A stretch of 6,905 bases of DNA, taken from Chloroflexota bacterium. GTDB taxonomy: Bacteria; Chloroflexota; Anaerolineae; Anaerolineales; UBA4823. Positions 1 through 5,867 of this stretch are shown piece by piece. Position 1 is the first letter of the stretch. Each line of letters starts with the position of its first letter. Below the pieces are notes generated by a model that saw only the letters and a list, made by a program, of their open reading frames with translations, searched no databases and had not been told where the DNA came from. Made by a program: the position numbers and the translations under genes. The stretch is from contig JAGDMX010000146.1 of the NCBI GenBank assembly GCA_017860725.1, forward strand, positions 1 to 6,905, given 5' to 3'.

Positions 1-40
1 TAAAACACCCCATTTTTCCTTACACCCGAACTGACGTTAA
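1..40 (-). other. short region downstream of holB; possible start of next minus-strand gene
   Basis: These 40 bases lie just past the holB stop on the minus strand. Read on that strand they contain an AAGGA element (plus-strand 17-21) three bases before an ATG (plus-strand 11-13), followed by codons for Gly, Cys and Phe before the window edge. This could be the ribosome binding site and start of a co-transcribed downstream gene. Only four codons are visible, so no product can be named. No hairpin with a T-run is seen, so a holB terminator here is not supported. Confidence 0.2.
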
Positions 41-1027
41 CTACCGCCTGGGTAAGTCTAACATCAGCACTTCGGCTGCCAGGCGCGCATTGACATACTG
101 ATCGATTAATTCGTTGGTGTGCTCCAACAATTGGATGACACTCATGGCCACATGCAATCCGAAGCGTTCCGCTAAAGTGGTGATTTCTGCCTGGCGATCG
201 ATATTGGTCAAGGGAACAGATGCGCCAGTGGCTTGCAGGGCTACATCTCTCCATAATGATGCCCAGATAGGCAGCAGCGCTCGCAGGGATTCTTTATCTT
301 TGGCGGCAGTCTCAGCATAAGCAAAACGCTCGACCCGATTTTCCCCGAGCAGGCGGTAGTGATCATCCAGCCAGGTAATGCGTTGATCTAGTCTTTGTTT
401 ATCCTGTTCCAATTCTATGGCATAGCCCGGCCTGCCGGCAGAGATATGCGCCAGCTTTCTGGCTACATCCGGATCAATATGGTGTTGGCTTTGCAGGGAT
501 TGGCTGAGCTGCTCTACGGGCACTGGTCGTAAGCGCAGATGTTCACAGCGCGAGACAATGGTCGGCGGCAATCTCTCTATGCTCTCGGCGGTCAGCACCA
601 GGATCACCCGGGAGGCCGGCTCTTCCAGCGTTTTCAACAGGGCATTAGCGGCATTTTCCCTGGCTTCTTCAAAATCTAGCAGCAGCGCTACCCGATAGTT
701 CGCCTGGTAAGGTGACAGAGCCAGAGTGCGCTGAAGCATGCGAATCTGGTCGATCTTTATTTCGATACTCGGGGGTTCCGAGTGGACGATTGACAGGTCG
801 GGATGCTGCATGCGCTCGATTTGCCGGCAGGATGAACAAGCCTGGCACGGCTGCCCGGGAGCCGGCGGTCGTAAGCAATTCACTGCCTGGGCCAGGCGCA
901 GCGACAGGGTGCGGCGCCCAATACCCTGCGGCCCTGTGATCAGATAGGCGTGGCGCAGTTGCTGCTTGGCAATATGCTCTGCTAATAAATCCGCAGCCCA
1001 GCCATGACCGATCAGATCCCAACTCAT
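41..1027 (-). CDS. holB: DNA polymerase III, delta-prime subunit (clamp loader)
   Basis: This is a subunit of the cytoplasmic clamp-loader complex, which opens the beta sliding clamp and places it on primed DNA. The 328-residue protein begins MSWDLIGHGWA, which fits the family start. A P-loop-like GPQGIGRRT lies at residues 32-40, with Arg where the Walker Lys is normally found. Four zinc-ligand cysteines follow at about 51, 61, 64 and 67. The clamp-loader signature LLKTLEEP is at about 130-137, and an SRC motif (sensor 1 / arginine-finger type) is at about 159-161. The frame stays open 12 codons further upstream, to an ATG at 1063. I chose the ATG at 1027 because homologues begin MSWD-like and because a good promoter sits so close upstream that the mRNA would start at or next to this codon. 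No Shine-Dalgarno sequence precedes either start. The gene is transcribed away from pcrA and ends in TAG. The altered P-loop is not alarming, because delta-prime often does not hydrolyse ATP. DnaX is unlikely, given the short length and absence of the long C-terminal domains. Confidence 0.93.
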   Translation of the reverse strand: MSWDLIGHGWAADLLAEHIAKQQLRHAYLITGPQGIGRRTLSLRLAQAVNCLRPPAPGQPCQACSSCRQIERMQHPDLSIVHSEPPSIEIKIDQIRMLQRTLALSPYQANYRVALLLDFEEARENAANALLKTLEEPASRVILVLTAESIERLPPTIVSRCEHLRLRPVPVEQLSQSLQSQHHIDPDVARKLAHISAGRPGYAIELEQDKQRLDQRITWLDDHYRLLGENRVERFAYAETAAKDKESLRALLPIWASLWRDVALQATGASVPLTNIDRQAEITTLAERFGLHVAMSVIQLLEHTNELIDQYVNARLAAEVLMLDLPRR

Positions 1028-1034
1028 GGTTATG

Positions 1035-1063
1035 ATTTTAGCCCAGAGATAGTTGTTTCGCAA
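1035..1063 (-). promoter_or_regulatory. candidate holB promoter (leaderless mRNA)
   Basis: On the minus strand, TTGCGA (plus-strand 1058-1063) is followed by a 17-base spacer and TAAAAT (plus-strand 1035-1040). These match the sigma-70-type consensus at four of six and five of six positions. The -10 box ends seven bases before the holB ATG at 1027, so transcription is expected to begin at or beside the start codon. This agrees with the lack of a Shine-Dalgarno sequence. The call comes from sequence alone. Confidence 0.55.
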
Positions 1064-1088
1064 CAGCCAATTCGGTAATTTTGGCTGT
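1063..1088. repeat. perfect inverted repeat between the divergent promoters; candidate operator
   Basis: ACAGCCAA (1063-1070) and TTGGCTGT (1081-1088) are perfect 8-base inverted arms separated by ten AT-rich bases. The left arm touches the first base of the holB -35 box. The right arm reaches the T of the TG extension before the pcrA -10 box. A dimeric regulator bound here would cover the -35 area of the pcrA promoter and abut the holB promoter. It could instead form a cruciform or have no function. It does not match the LexA motifs I know. Confidence 0.4.
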
Positions 1089-1096
1089 GCTATAAT
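1088..1096 (+). promoter_or_regulatory. extended -10 promoter for pcrA
   Basis: TGC followed by a perfect TATAAT (1091-1096) forms an extended -10 element. No good -35 box is present 16-18 bases upstream, as is usual for extended -10 promoters. The expected transcription start is near 1103, giving an untranslated leader of about 57 bases before the pcrA GTG. Confidence 0.5.
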
Positions 1097-1101
1097 GTTT
1101 C

Positions 1102-1128
1102 GGAGGTAAACCTGCCTGGTTGGCCTCC
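1102..1128 (+). promoter_or_regulatory. 5'-end hairpin in the pcrA leader, containing GGAGG
   Basis: GGAGG (1102-1106) pairs with CCTCC (1124-1128). A T-G wobble and one mismatch follow, and then AACC (1109-1112) pairs with GGTT (1118-1121) around a five-base loop. The hairpin begins almost exactly at the predicted transcript 5' end, so it could protect the mRNA or hide the strong Shine-Dalgarno-like GGAGGT. It is not a terminator, since no T-run follows. Its role is inferred. Confidence 0.4.
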
Positions 1129-1159
1129 CAAAACTGGATCACATCGAGTTATATACACT

Positions 1160-3346
1160 GTGGATTTTGTCAGCGGCTTAAACTCACAACAACAGCAAGC
1201 TGTGATGGCGGGGCTAGGCCCGGTGCTTGTCCTCGCCGGCCCGGGCTCCGGTAAAACGCGCGTCTTAACCCATCGCATCGCATATCTGGTCGGTGCCATG
1301 GGGATCAGCCCTTATCAGATTCTGGCGGTAACATTTACCAATAAAGCAGCCAAAGAGATGGATAGCCGGGTGGTCGGGCTGGTGGGGAATTATATACACG
1401 GGTTGACCCTGGGTACTTTTCATGCCACCTGTGCGCGCTTGCTGCGCCGTGAGGCAGAGCACCTGCCTTTCGACTCGAACTTTGTCATCTTCGACGCCGA
1501 TGATCAGCTTAGCCTGGTCAAGCAGGCGATCCGGGAGCTAGATCAGGATGAAAAACGTTATCGGCCGCAAGGTGTGCATGCCGCTATTTCCAATGCCAAA
1601 AATGAGCTGCTTCTGCCAGATCGCTTTCCGATCACTACCTACCGAGACGAGGTGGTAAAGCGTGTATATAAACGCTATCAGGAGCTGCTCCTGGCAAGCA
1701 ATGCCCTGGATTTTGACGACCTGCTGCTGTGGACAGCCTACCTGTTAGAAGAAAACATACCAGTCAGGGAGAAATATGCCCGCCGCTACGAGCACGTCCT
1801 GGTAGACGAATTCCAGGATACCAACATGGCTCAGTATGTCCTGTTGAAGCACCTGGCATCATTTCACAATAATATTTTTGTAGTCGGCGATACAGACCAG
1901 TCTATCTATCGCTGGCGCGGCGCTGATTACCGTAACGTGCTGCGCTTTGAGCAGGATTACCCCGACGCCCAGGTGATCTTGCTGGAGCAGAATTATCGCT
2001 CAACCCAGGCGATCCTGGATGTCGCCATGGCGGTCATCGATCGCAATCCCCACCGCACTCCCAAGCGCCTGTTCACCGACCGCGGCCCCGGCCAGAAGAT
2101 CACCCTGCATGAGACTTACGACGATCGGGTGGAAGCCTCGTATGTTGTGGACACCATCGCCAGCCTGGTGCATGCCAGGCAGGTTCAGCCGGGCGATTTT
2201 GCCGTTATGTACCGCACCAATGCCCAATCTCGCTTGCTGGAAGAAGCATTTTTGCAGGCCGGTCTGCCTTATAAACTGGTAGGAGCCCAACGTTTCTATG
2301 GGCGGCGTGAAATCAAGGATGTTATTGCTTACCTGCGGTTGGTTCACAATCCCAGTGACGAACTAAGCCTGACTCGTGTGATCAATATCCCACACCGCGG
2401 CATCGGTGATAAAACCTACCTTTCTTTACGAGTGCAGGCCCAAAAAATGAACTTGGTGCCCGGGGGTTTGCTGCTGGAATTGGGTCGGAATATAAATTCG
2501 GACTCGCACGCGATTTTCCAGGGGCGCGCCGGGGCCGCGTTGACCGGCTTTGGTCGGCTGCTGGCCGAATGGACGAGCTTGAAAGATCAGCTCACACCTT
2601 TATCTTTGATGGATCGCATCCTGGAAGGTGTTGATTATCACAGTTATATCGATGATGGCACCGATGAAGGGCAGGATCGCTGGGATAATATTATGGAACT
2701 GCGCAGGCTGGCTGCTGAATATCAGGAACAGGGATTGAGTAGCTTCCTTGAGCAGGTAGCCCTGGTTTCCGATCAGGATACACTGGAGGCGTCTGCCAAT
2801 GTGCCGACCCTGCTGACCTTGCATGCCGCCAAAGGCCTGGAATTCCCCATCGTATTTATCACTGGCTTGACTGATGGCACCTTGCCTCACAGCCGATCCT
2901 TTGAAGATCCAGAGGCTATGATGGAAGAGCGCAGGCTTTTGTACGTGGGGATCACGCGAGCCAAGGATTTACTCTACCTGGTCTATTCTCAGAACCGCAG
3001 CGCTTTTGGTTATGCCGAGCCTGTCGATCCATCACGCTTCCTCAGAGATATCCCTGTTGGGCTACTGAATATCACTCAGCCCTCCCGTACGAAACGAGGA
3101 AGTACGGAGGTGGACTACCGCGCCGATCGCTGGGATATGGCTGCCAGATCTGCCAACTCTGAATCTGCCGCGGCCAATGCACCGCGTTACACGCCGGGGA
3201 TGCACGTTCAGCACCCGGTGTGGGGAGAGGGTATGGTGCTGAACAGCCGCTGGCAGGATGGAGATGAGATCGTGGATGTATTTTTCTCCGAAATGGGTCT
3301 CAAGCGCGTGGTCGCCTCCCTGGCCCGGCTGGATATTAAGGCTTGA
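1160..3346 (+). CDS. pcrA: ATP-dependent 3'-5' DNA helicase, PcrA/UvrD family (SF1A)
   Basis: This helicase unwinds DNA during nucleotide-excision and mismatch repair, removes recombinase filaments and works at transcription-replication conflicts. The 728-residue protein has the family's normal length and all SF1 motifs in order. These are a Q-motif LNSQQQQAV (about 7-15), Walker A GPGSGKT (27-33), motif Ia TFTNKAAKEM (58-67), motif II VDEFQDTN (about 215-222), motif III GDTDQSIYRWRG (about 243-254), motif IV EQNYRST (276-282), motif V TLHAAKGLEF (about 552-561) and motif VI RRLLYVGITRAK (about 590-601). A low-complexity linker (about 635-675) leads to HPVWGEGMV and the small beta-barrel domain typical of PcrA, known in this family to contact RNA polymerase. 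The start is GTG: the frame is closed upstream at 1076-1078 and the interval has no ATG, GTG or TTG in frame. An in-frame CTG at 1112 is discussed in the findings. No Shine-Dalgarno sequence lies near the GTG. UvrD and Rep are close alternatives, and the C-terminal domain favours PcrA/UvrD over Rep. Confidence 0.96.
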   Translation: MDFVSGLNSQQQQAVMAGLGPVLVLAGPGSGKTRVLTHRIAYLVGAMGISPYQILAVTFTNKAAKEMDSRVVGLVGNYIHGLTLGTFHATCARLLRREAEHLPFDSNFVIFDADDQLSLVKQAIRELDQDEKRYRPQGVHAAISNAKNELLLPDRFPITTYRDEVVKRVYKRYQELLLASNALDFDDLLLWTAYLLEENIPVREKYARRYEHVLVDEFQDTNMAQYVLLKHLASFHNNIFVVGDTDQSIYRWRGADYRNVLRFEQDYPDAQVILLEQNYRSTQAILDVAMAVIDRNPHRTPKRLFTDRGPGQKITLHETYDDRVEASYVVDTIASLVHARQVQPGDFAVMYRTNAQSRLLEEAFLQAGLPYKLVGAQRFYGRREIKDVIAYLRLVHNPSDELSLTRVINIPHRGIGDKTYLSLRVQAQKMNLVPGGLLLELGRNINSDSHAIFQGRAGAALTGFGRLLAEWTSLKDQLTPLSLMDRILEGVDYHSYIDDGTDEGQDRWDNIMELRRLAAEYQEQGLSSFLEQVALVSDQDTLEASANVPTLLTLHAAKGLEFPIVFITGLTDGTLPHSRSFEDPEAMMEERRLLYVGITRAKDLLYLVYSQNRSAFGYAEPVDPSRFLRDIPVGLLNITQPSRTKRGSTEVDYRADRWDMAARSANSESAAANAPRYTPGMHVQHPVWGEGMVLNSRWQDGDEIVDVFFSEMGLKRVVASLARLDIKA

Positions 3347-3358
3347 ATTTAGCTGTTA

Positions 3359-3397
3359 TTCCTGCCAGGGGCTGTGTTTCCGCTTTACTGACAGGAA
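3359..3397. repeat. imperfect inverted repeat between pcrA and tsaE
   Basis: TTCCTGCCAG (3359-3368) and CTGACAGGAA (3388-3397) pair at nine of ten positions around a 19-base loop. The right arm overlaps the -35 box and spacer of the candidate tsaE promoter. It could be an operator or a weak transcription barrier after pcrA. No T-run follows it, so a classical intrinsic terminator is not supported. Confidence 0.3.
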
Positions 3398-3412
3398 ATT
3401 GAGGCTTATAAT
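3384..3412 (+). promoter_or_regulatory. candidate tsaE promoter (leaderless mRNA)
   Basis: TTTACT (3384-3389), a 17-base spacer and a perfect TATAAT (3407-3412) form a sigma-70-type promoter. Only nine bases separate the -10 box from the tsaE ATG at 3422, so the transcript should start within a few bases of that codon. An in-frame TGA at 3416-3418 rules out an earlier start, and no Shine-Dalgarno sequence is present. It would drive the tsaE-tsaB-rimI-glycosylase cluster. Confidence 0.55.
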
Positions 3413-3421
3413 CCCTGAACG

Positions 3422-3919
3422 ATGCCTGTCTTGAATGCCCAATCGCTGGAATTTATCAGCCGGAATGCAGACCAGACTCGCCGGGCGGGGATACGCCTGG
3501 GCGGTTTGTTGCAGCCGGGGGATGCAATCTGCCTTGCCGGTGAGTTGGGCTCCGGCAAGACAACCCTGGTGCAGGGAATTTGTGCCGGGTGGGGCTCGCT
3601 CGATCAGGCATCCAGCCCTACTTTTATGCTGGTGAACCTATATCGCCGACCAAGTGGTCAGCGCCTGTATCACCTGGATGCTTATCGTCTGAGCAGTCCA
3701 GCAGAGGCTGAAGATCTGGATCTGGATGCTATGTTTGAGGATGGCCCGGTGGTGGTTGAATGGGCAGATCGCATTCTGCCAGCTTTGCCACCGGAACATC
3801 TATGGATCGCTTTGCATTGGGTCGATTATGAGCAGCGTGACCTGATTATTTCAGCACATGGTCCTCGTTACCAAACACTGCTCCATCAATTCCGCAGGCA
3901 GGTATTTGGAGTACCGTGA
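3422..3919 (+). CDS. tsaE: tRNA t6A biosynthesis ATPase TsaE
   Basis: TsaE is the small ATPase that, with TsaB and TsaD, supports transfer of threonylcarbamoyl to A37 of ANN-decoding tRNAs in the cytoplasm. The 165-residue protein has the family's usual size. It carries Walker A GELGSGKTT (40-48), the switch-like SSPTF (64-68), HLDAYRL (84-90) and VVEWADR (about 111-117), all diagnostic for the YjeE/TsaE family. The ATG is the first possible start, since a stop lies two codons upstream. Its end overlaps the tsaB start by four bases (GTGA), which indicates translational coupling with its functional partner. No anomaly was seen. Confidence 0.95.
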   Translation: MPVLNAQSLEFISRNADQTRRAGIRLGGLLQPGDAICLAGELGSGKTTLVQGICAGWGSLDQASSPTFMLVNLYRRPSGQRLYHLDAYRLSSPAEAEDLDLDAMFEDGPVVVEWADRILPALPPEHLWIALHWVDYEQRDLIISAHGPRYQTLLHQFRRQVFGVP

Positions 3920-4641
3920 CTCGATCACGACCGCAGATATTACTGGCAATTGATACATCCACTCGCTCGGTAGGCCTGGCGGTTTATGATGGTATCCAGG
4001 TATTGGGTGAGATGTCCTGGATCAGCCGCGATTATCATACCGTCGAGTTGGCACCCGCGGTGACCGGTTTGTTGAGCCGATGCGCTGTCACACCACCTGA
4101 GCTGGGGGCATTGGGAGTCGCTCTTGGCCCCGGCTCATTCACGGGTTTGCGCATTGGACTGGCTTTGGCTAAAGGGATAGCCCTGGCGCAAAACCTGCCC
4201 ATTGTTGGGTTGCGCTCCCTCGACGTGCTGGCGGCCTCTCAACCGGTCGAAGCACCGCGACTGGCAGCGATCCTACGCGCTGGCCGCGGGCGGCTGGTGG
4301 TAGGCTGGTACCAGCCATCGGCAGGCCGGGACTTGACACAAGCCGGAGCCTGGCAAACGTCAGATCGGATGGAAGTACTAACGCCGGAGGAATTCGGGGA
4401 GCACATCCAGGAACCCACCCAAGTTTGTGGTGAACTGAACGATGAAGAGCGCCGACTGTTGGGCCGTAAACGCAAGAATGTTCTTTTGGCATCACCGGCT
4501 CAATCCATGCGCCGGCCTTCATTCCTGGCAGAGCTGGCTTGGCAGCGCTGGCAATCTGGCCAGGTAGATGACCCGGCAACCCTTTCTCCAATTTATCTGC
4601 ATTACAACGAGCCGATCCCGGGAGGCATATCGGCCCGATGA
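3916..4641 (+). CDS. tsaB: tRNA t6A biosynthesis protein TsaB
   Basis: TsaB is an ASKHA-fold pseudo-enzyme that dimerises with TsaD and recruits TsaE for t6A37 formation on tRNA. The 241-residue protein shows the N-terminal phosphate-1-like motif LAIDTST (10-16), HTVELAP (about 41-47) and the strongly conserved GPGSFTGLRIGLA (71-83). The C-terminal half is variable, as is usual for TsaB. It is too short to be TsaD and lacks the HxxxH metal site. The GTG start overlaps the tsaE stop, and GGAG at 3908-3911 provides a weak ribosome binding site. The gene ends in an ATGA overlap with rimI. The third partner, tsaD, is not in this window. Confidence 0.94.
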   Translation: MTRSRPQILLAIDTSTRSVGLAVYDGIQVLGEMSWISRDYHTVELAPAVTGLLSRCAVTPPELGALGVALGPGSFTGLRIGLALAKGIALAQNLPIVGLRSLDVLAASQPVEAPRLAAILRAGRGRLVVGWYQPSAGRDLTQAGAWQTSDRMEVLTPEEFGEHIQEPTQVCGELNDEERRLLGRKRKNVLLASPAQSMRRPSFLAELAWQRWQSGQVDDPATLSPIYLHYNEPIPGGISAR

Positions 4642-5198
4642 TCGCTTTGTGCTTAGAAGAGCTGCTGATCAGGCCAATGCAGGCCGCTGATCTGGAGCAG
4701 GTGCTGGCGATCGACCAGGCCTCCTTTGCTATGCCCTGGCCTGCCAGCGCCTACCGCTACGAGTTGTTCGAAAATCCGAACTCCTGGCTGTGGGTAGCGG
4801 AGACCAAACCGGCGGAGGGTACTTTTCAAATTATTGGAATGATCGTTGTCTGGCTAATTTTGGATGAAGCCCATATCGCCACCATTGCGGTTCACCCGGA
4901 TTTCCGCGGCCAGGGAATCGCTCAGCACTTGTTGAGTATCGCCCTGGCAGATGCCATCCGACAAGGCTGTGTTCAAGCGACTTTGGAGGTGCGGGCGGGA
5001 AATTTGGGCGCTCAACATTTGTATCGTCGTTTTGGATTTCAGGTGGTCGGCATCCGCCCGCGCTATTATCGAGACAATAATGAGGATGCGTGGATCATGA
5101 CCTTGGCGGAACTCGGCGATCAATACCTGACCTGGCTGGAGCAGGGTGGCTGGCAGCGAGCGCCGGAAGGATCCGGTCGTGCGGCGGGATCATTCTGA
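4638..5198 (+). CDS. rimI: GNAT N-acetyltransferase, RimI family (ribosomal protein S18-alanine type)
   Basis: This protein transfers acetyl from acetyl-CoA to a protein N-terminus; the E. coli namesake modifies ribosomal protein S18. The 186-residue protein has a GNAT fold. IRPMQAADLEQV is near the N-terminus, followed by PWP at about 33-35. The acetyl-CoA pyrophosphate loop is VHPDFRGQGIA (85-95). TLEVRAGN and HLYRRFGF follow. Glu117 and Tyr129 have the same 12-residue spacing as the proposed catalytic Glu103 and Tyr115 of E. coli RimI. GIRPRYYRDNNEDAWIM is a typical RimI tail. About 30 residues after it form an extension of unknown role. The ATG overlaps the tsaB stop, with GGAGG at 4621-4625 rather far upstream, so coupling with tsaB is likely. 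The tsaB-rimI pairing is common in bacteria. Other GNAT substrates cannot be excluded. Confidence 0.9.
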   Translation: MIALCLEELLIRPMQAADLEQVLAIDQASFAMPWPASAYRYELFENPNSWLWVAETKPAEGTFQIIGMIVVWLILDEAHIATIAVHPDFRGQGIAQHLLSIALADAIRQGCVQATLEVRAGNLGAQHLYRRFGFQVVGIRPRYYRDNNEDAWIMTLAELGDQYLTWLEQGGWQRAPEGSGRAAGSF

Positions 5199-5213
5199 AT
5201 CAAAATCACAGAT

Positions 5214-5219
5214 GGAGGG
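5214..5219 (+). promoter_or_regulatory. Shine-Dalgarno site deciding the glycosylase start
   Basis: GGAGGG lies four bases before the GTG at 5224 and is the strongest ribosome binding site in this cluster. It favours GTG 5224 over the in-frame ATG at 5212, which overlaps this site, and over the GTG at 5146, which lies inside rimI. Confidence 0.6.
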
Positions 5220-5223
5220 TCTG

Positions 5224-5850
5224 GTGAAACCTGAAGAAGAATTGAAAAAAGTTGCCCAGGAAGTATCCGTTTGCACAAAATGCGAACTGCATTTTTCACG
5301 CAAACTGGCTGTACCCGGTGAAGGCCCTGTCAGCGCCACGATCATGTTTATTGGAGAGGGGCCGGGGTTTCACGAAAACGAGCAAGGCAGGCCGTTTGTT
5401 GGCGCTGCCGGTAAATTTCTGGATGAGCTGCTCGCGCAGATAGGGATGAAACGGCAGGAGGTATTCATTGGAAATGTGGTTAAGTGCCGTCCGCCGGGCA
5501 ACCGTGATCCACTACCTCAAGAATTGACCGCTTGTAGTGAATATCTGGAACGCCAGATCCAGGCTATTAACCCGAGGGTGATCGTTACCTTGGGGCGATT
5601 CTCGATGGCGCACTTTTTGCCTAATGCTAAAATCAGCGAGGTGCACGGGCAGGCTATGAAGATAAAAGGGCGCTTAATTGTTGCCATGTATCATCCTGCG
5701 GCCGCGCTTCACCAGCAGTCGCTGCGCTCAACCATCGAGGCGGATTTTGCCCGCTTACCGGAATTAATCGCTCAAGCAGAACAGATGCCTGAACAGATCG
5801 AGGAGGCGCCCGTTGAAAAGCAGGAGCCTAAGCAGTTGAGCTTTTTCTAA
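5224..5850 (+). CDS. uracil-DNA glycosylase, family 4 ([4Fe-4S])
   Basis: This enzyme removes uracil from DNA, starting base-excision repair. From GTG 5224 the protein has 208 residues, normal for the family. Four iron-sulfur cysteines are placed as expected: Cys17 and Cys20 (CTKC), then Cys88 (VVKCRPPGNRDP) and Cys104. Motif 1 is GEGPGFHE with QGRPFVGAAGKFLDELL (about 44-70). Motif 2 is HPAAAL (157-162). These features separate it from family 1 Ung, which has no cluster. The frame is open back to GTG 5146 inside rimI, but the strong GGAGGG before 5224 decides the start. The last residues, KQLSFF, resemble the QLxLF beta-clamp binding pentapeptide after an acidic, Gln-rich linker of about 20 residues. 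The gene follows rimI by 25 bases on the same strand and is probably in the same operon. Confidence 0.94.
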   Translation: MKPEEELKKVAQEVSVCTKCELHFSRKLAVPGEGPVSATIMFIGEGPGFHENEQGRPFVGAAGKFLDELLAQIGMKRQEVFIGNVVKCRPPGNRDPLPQELTACSEYLERQIQAINPRVIVTLGRFSMAHFLPNAKISEVHGQAMKIKGRLIVAMYHPAAALHQQSLRSTIEADFARLPELIAQAEQMPEQIEEAPVEKQEPKQLSFF

Positions 5851-5867
5851 ACGGAAAATTAAGTCAT

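Noticed and set aside
1028..1063. Longer holB start at the ATG at 1063
   Set aside because: It adds 12 residues ahead of the conserved MSWD start, has no Shine-Dalgarno sequence, and lies within the candidate -35 box of the holB promoter.
1120..1250. Leader peptide starting at TTG 1120 after GGAGGT
   Set aside because: The spacing from the Shine-Dalgarno is about 12 bases, too long, and the frame runs into the pcrA coding region without peptide-like features.
2000..2347. 115-codon open frame on the minus strand inside pcrA
   Set aside because: It is antisense to conserved helicase motifs, has no recognisable domain and is best explained as a shadow of pcrA codon use.
4169..4591. 140-codon minus-strand open frame inside tsaB
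   Set aside because: It is Pro-, Gly- and Ala-rich with no recognisable domain, and lies fully antisense to a well-supported tsaB.
5146..5223. Longer glycosylase start at GTG 5146 or ATG 5212
   Set aside because: The first extends 53 bases into rimI without a visible ribosome site and adds a charged N-terminus not expected for the family. The second overlaps the GGAGGG that serves GTG 5224.
5836..5867. Promoter for the dehydrogenase (TTGAGC then TTAAGT)
   Set aside because: The -10 match is only three of six and ends three bases before the ATG, too close for normal initiation. Read-through from the upstream cluster, or a poorly defined promoter, is as likely.
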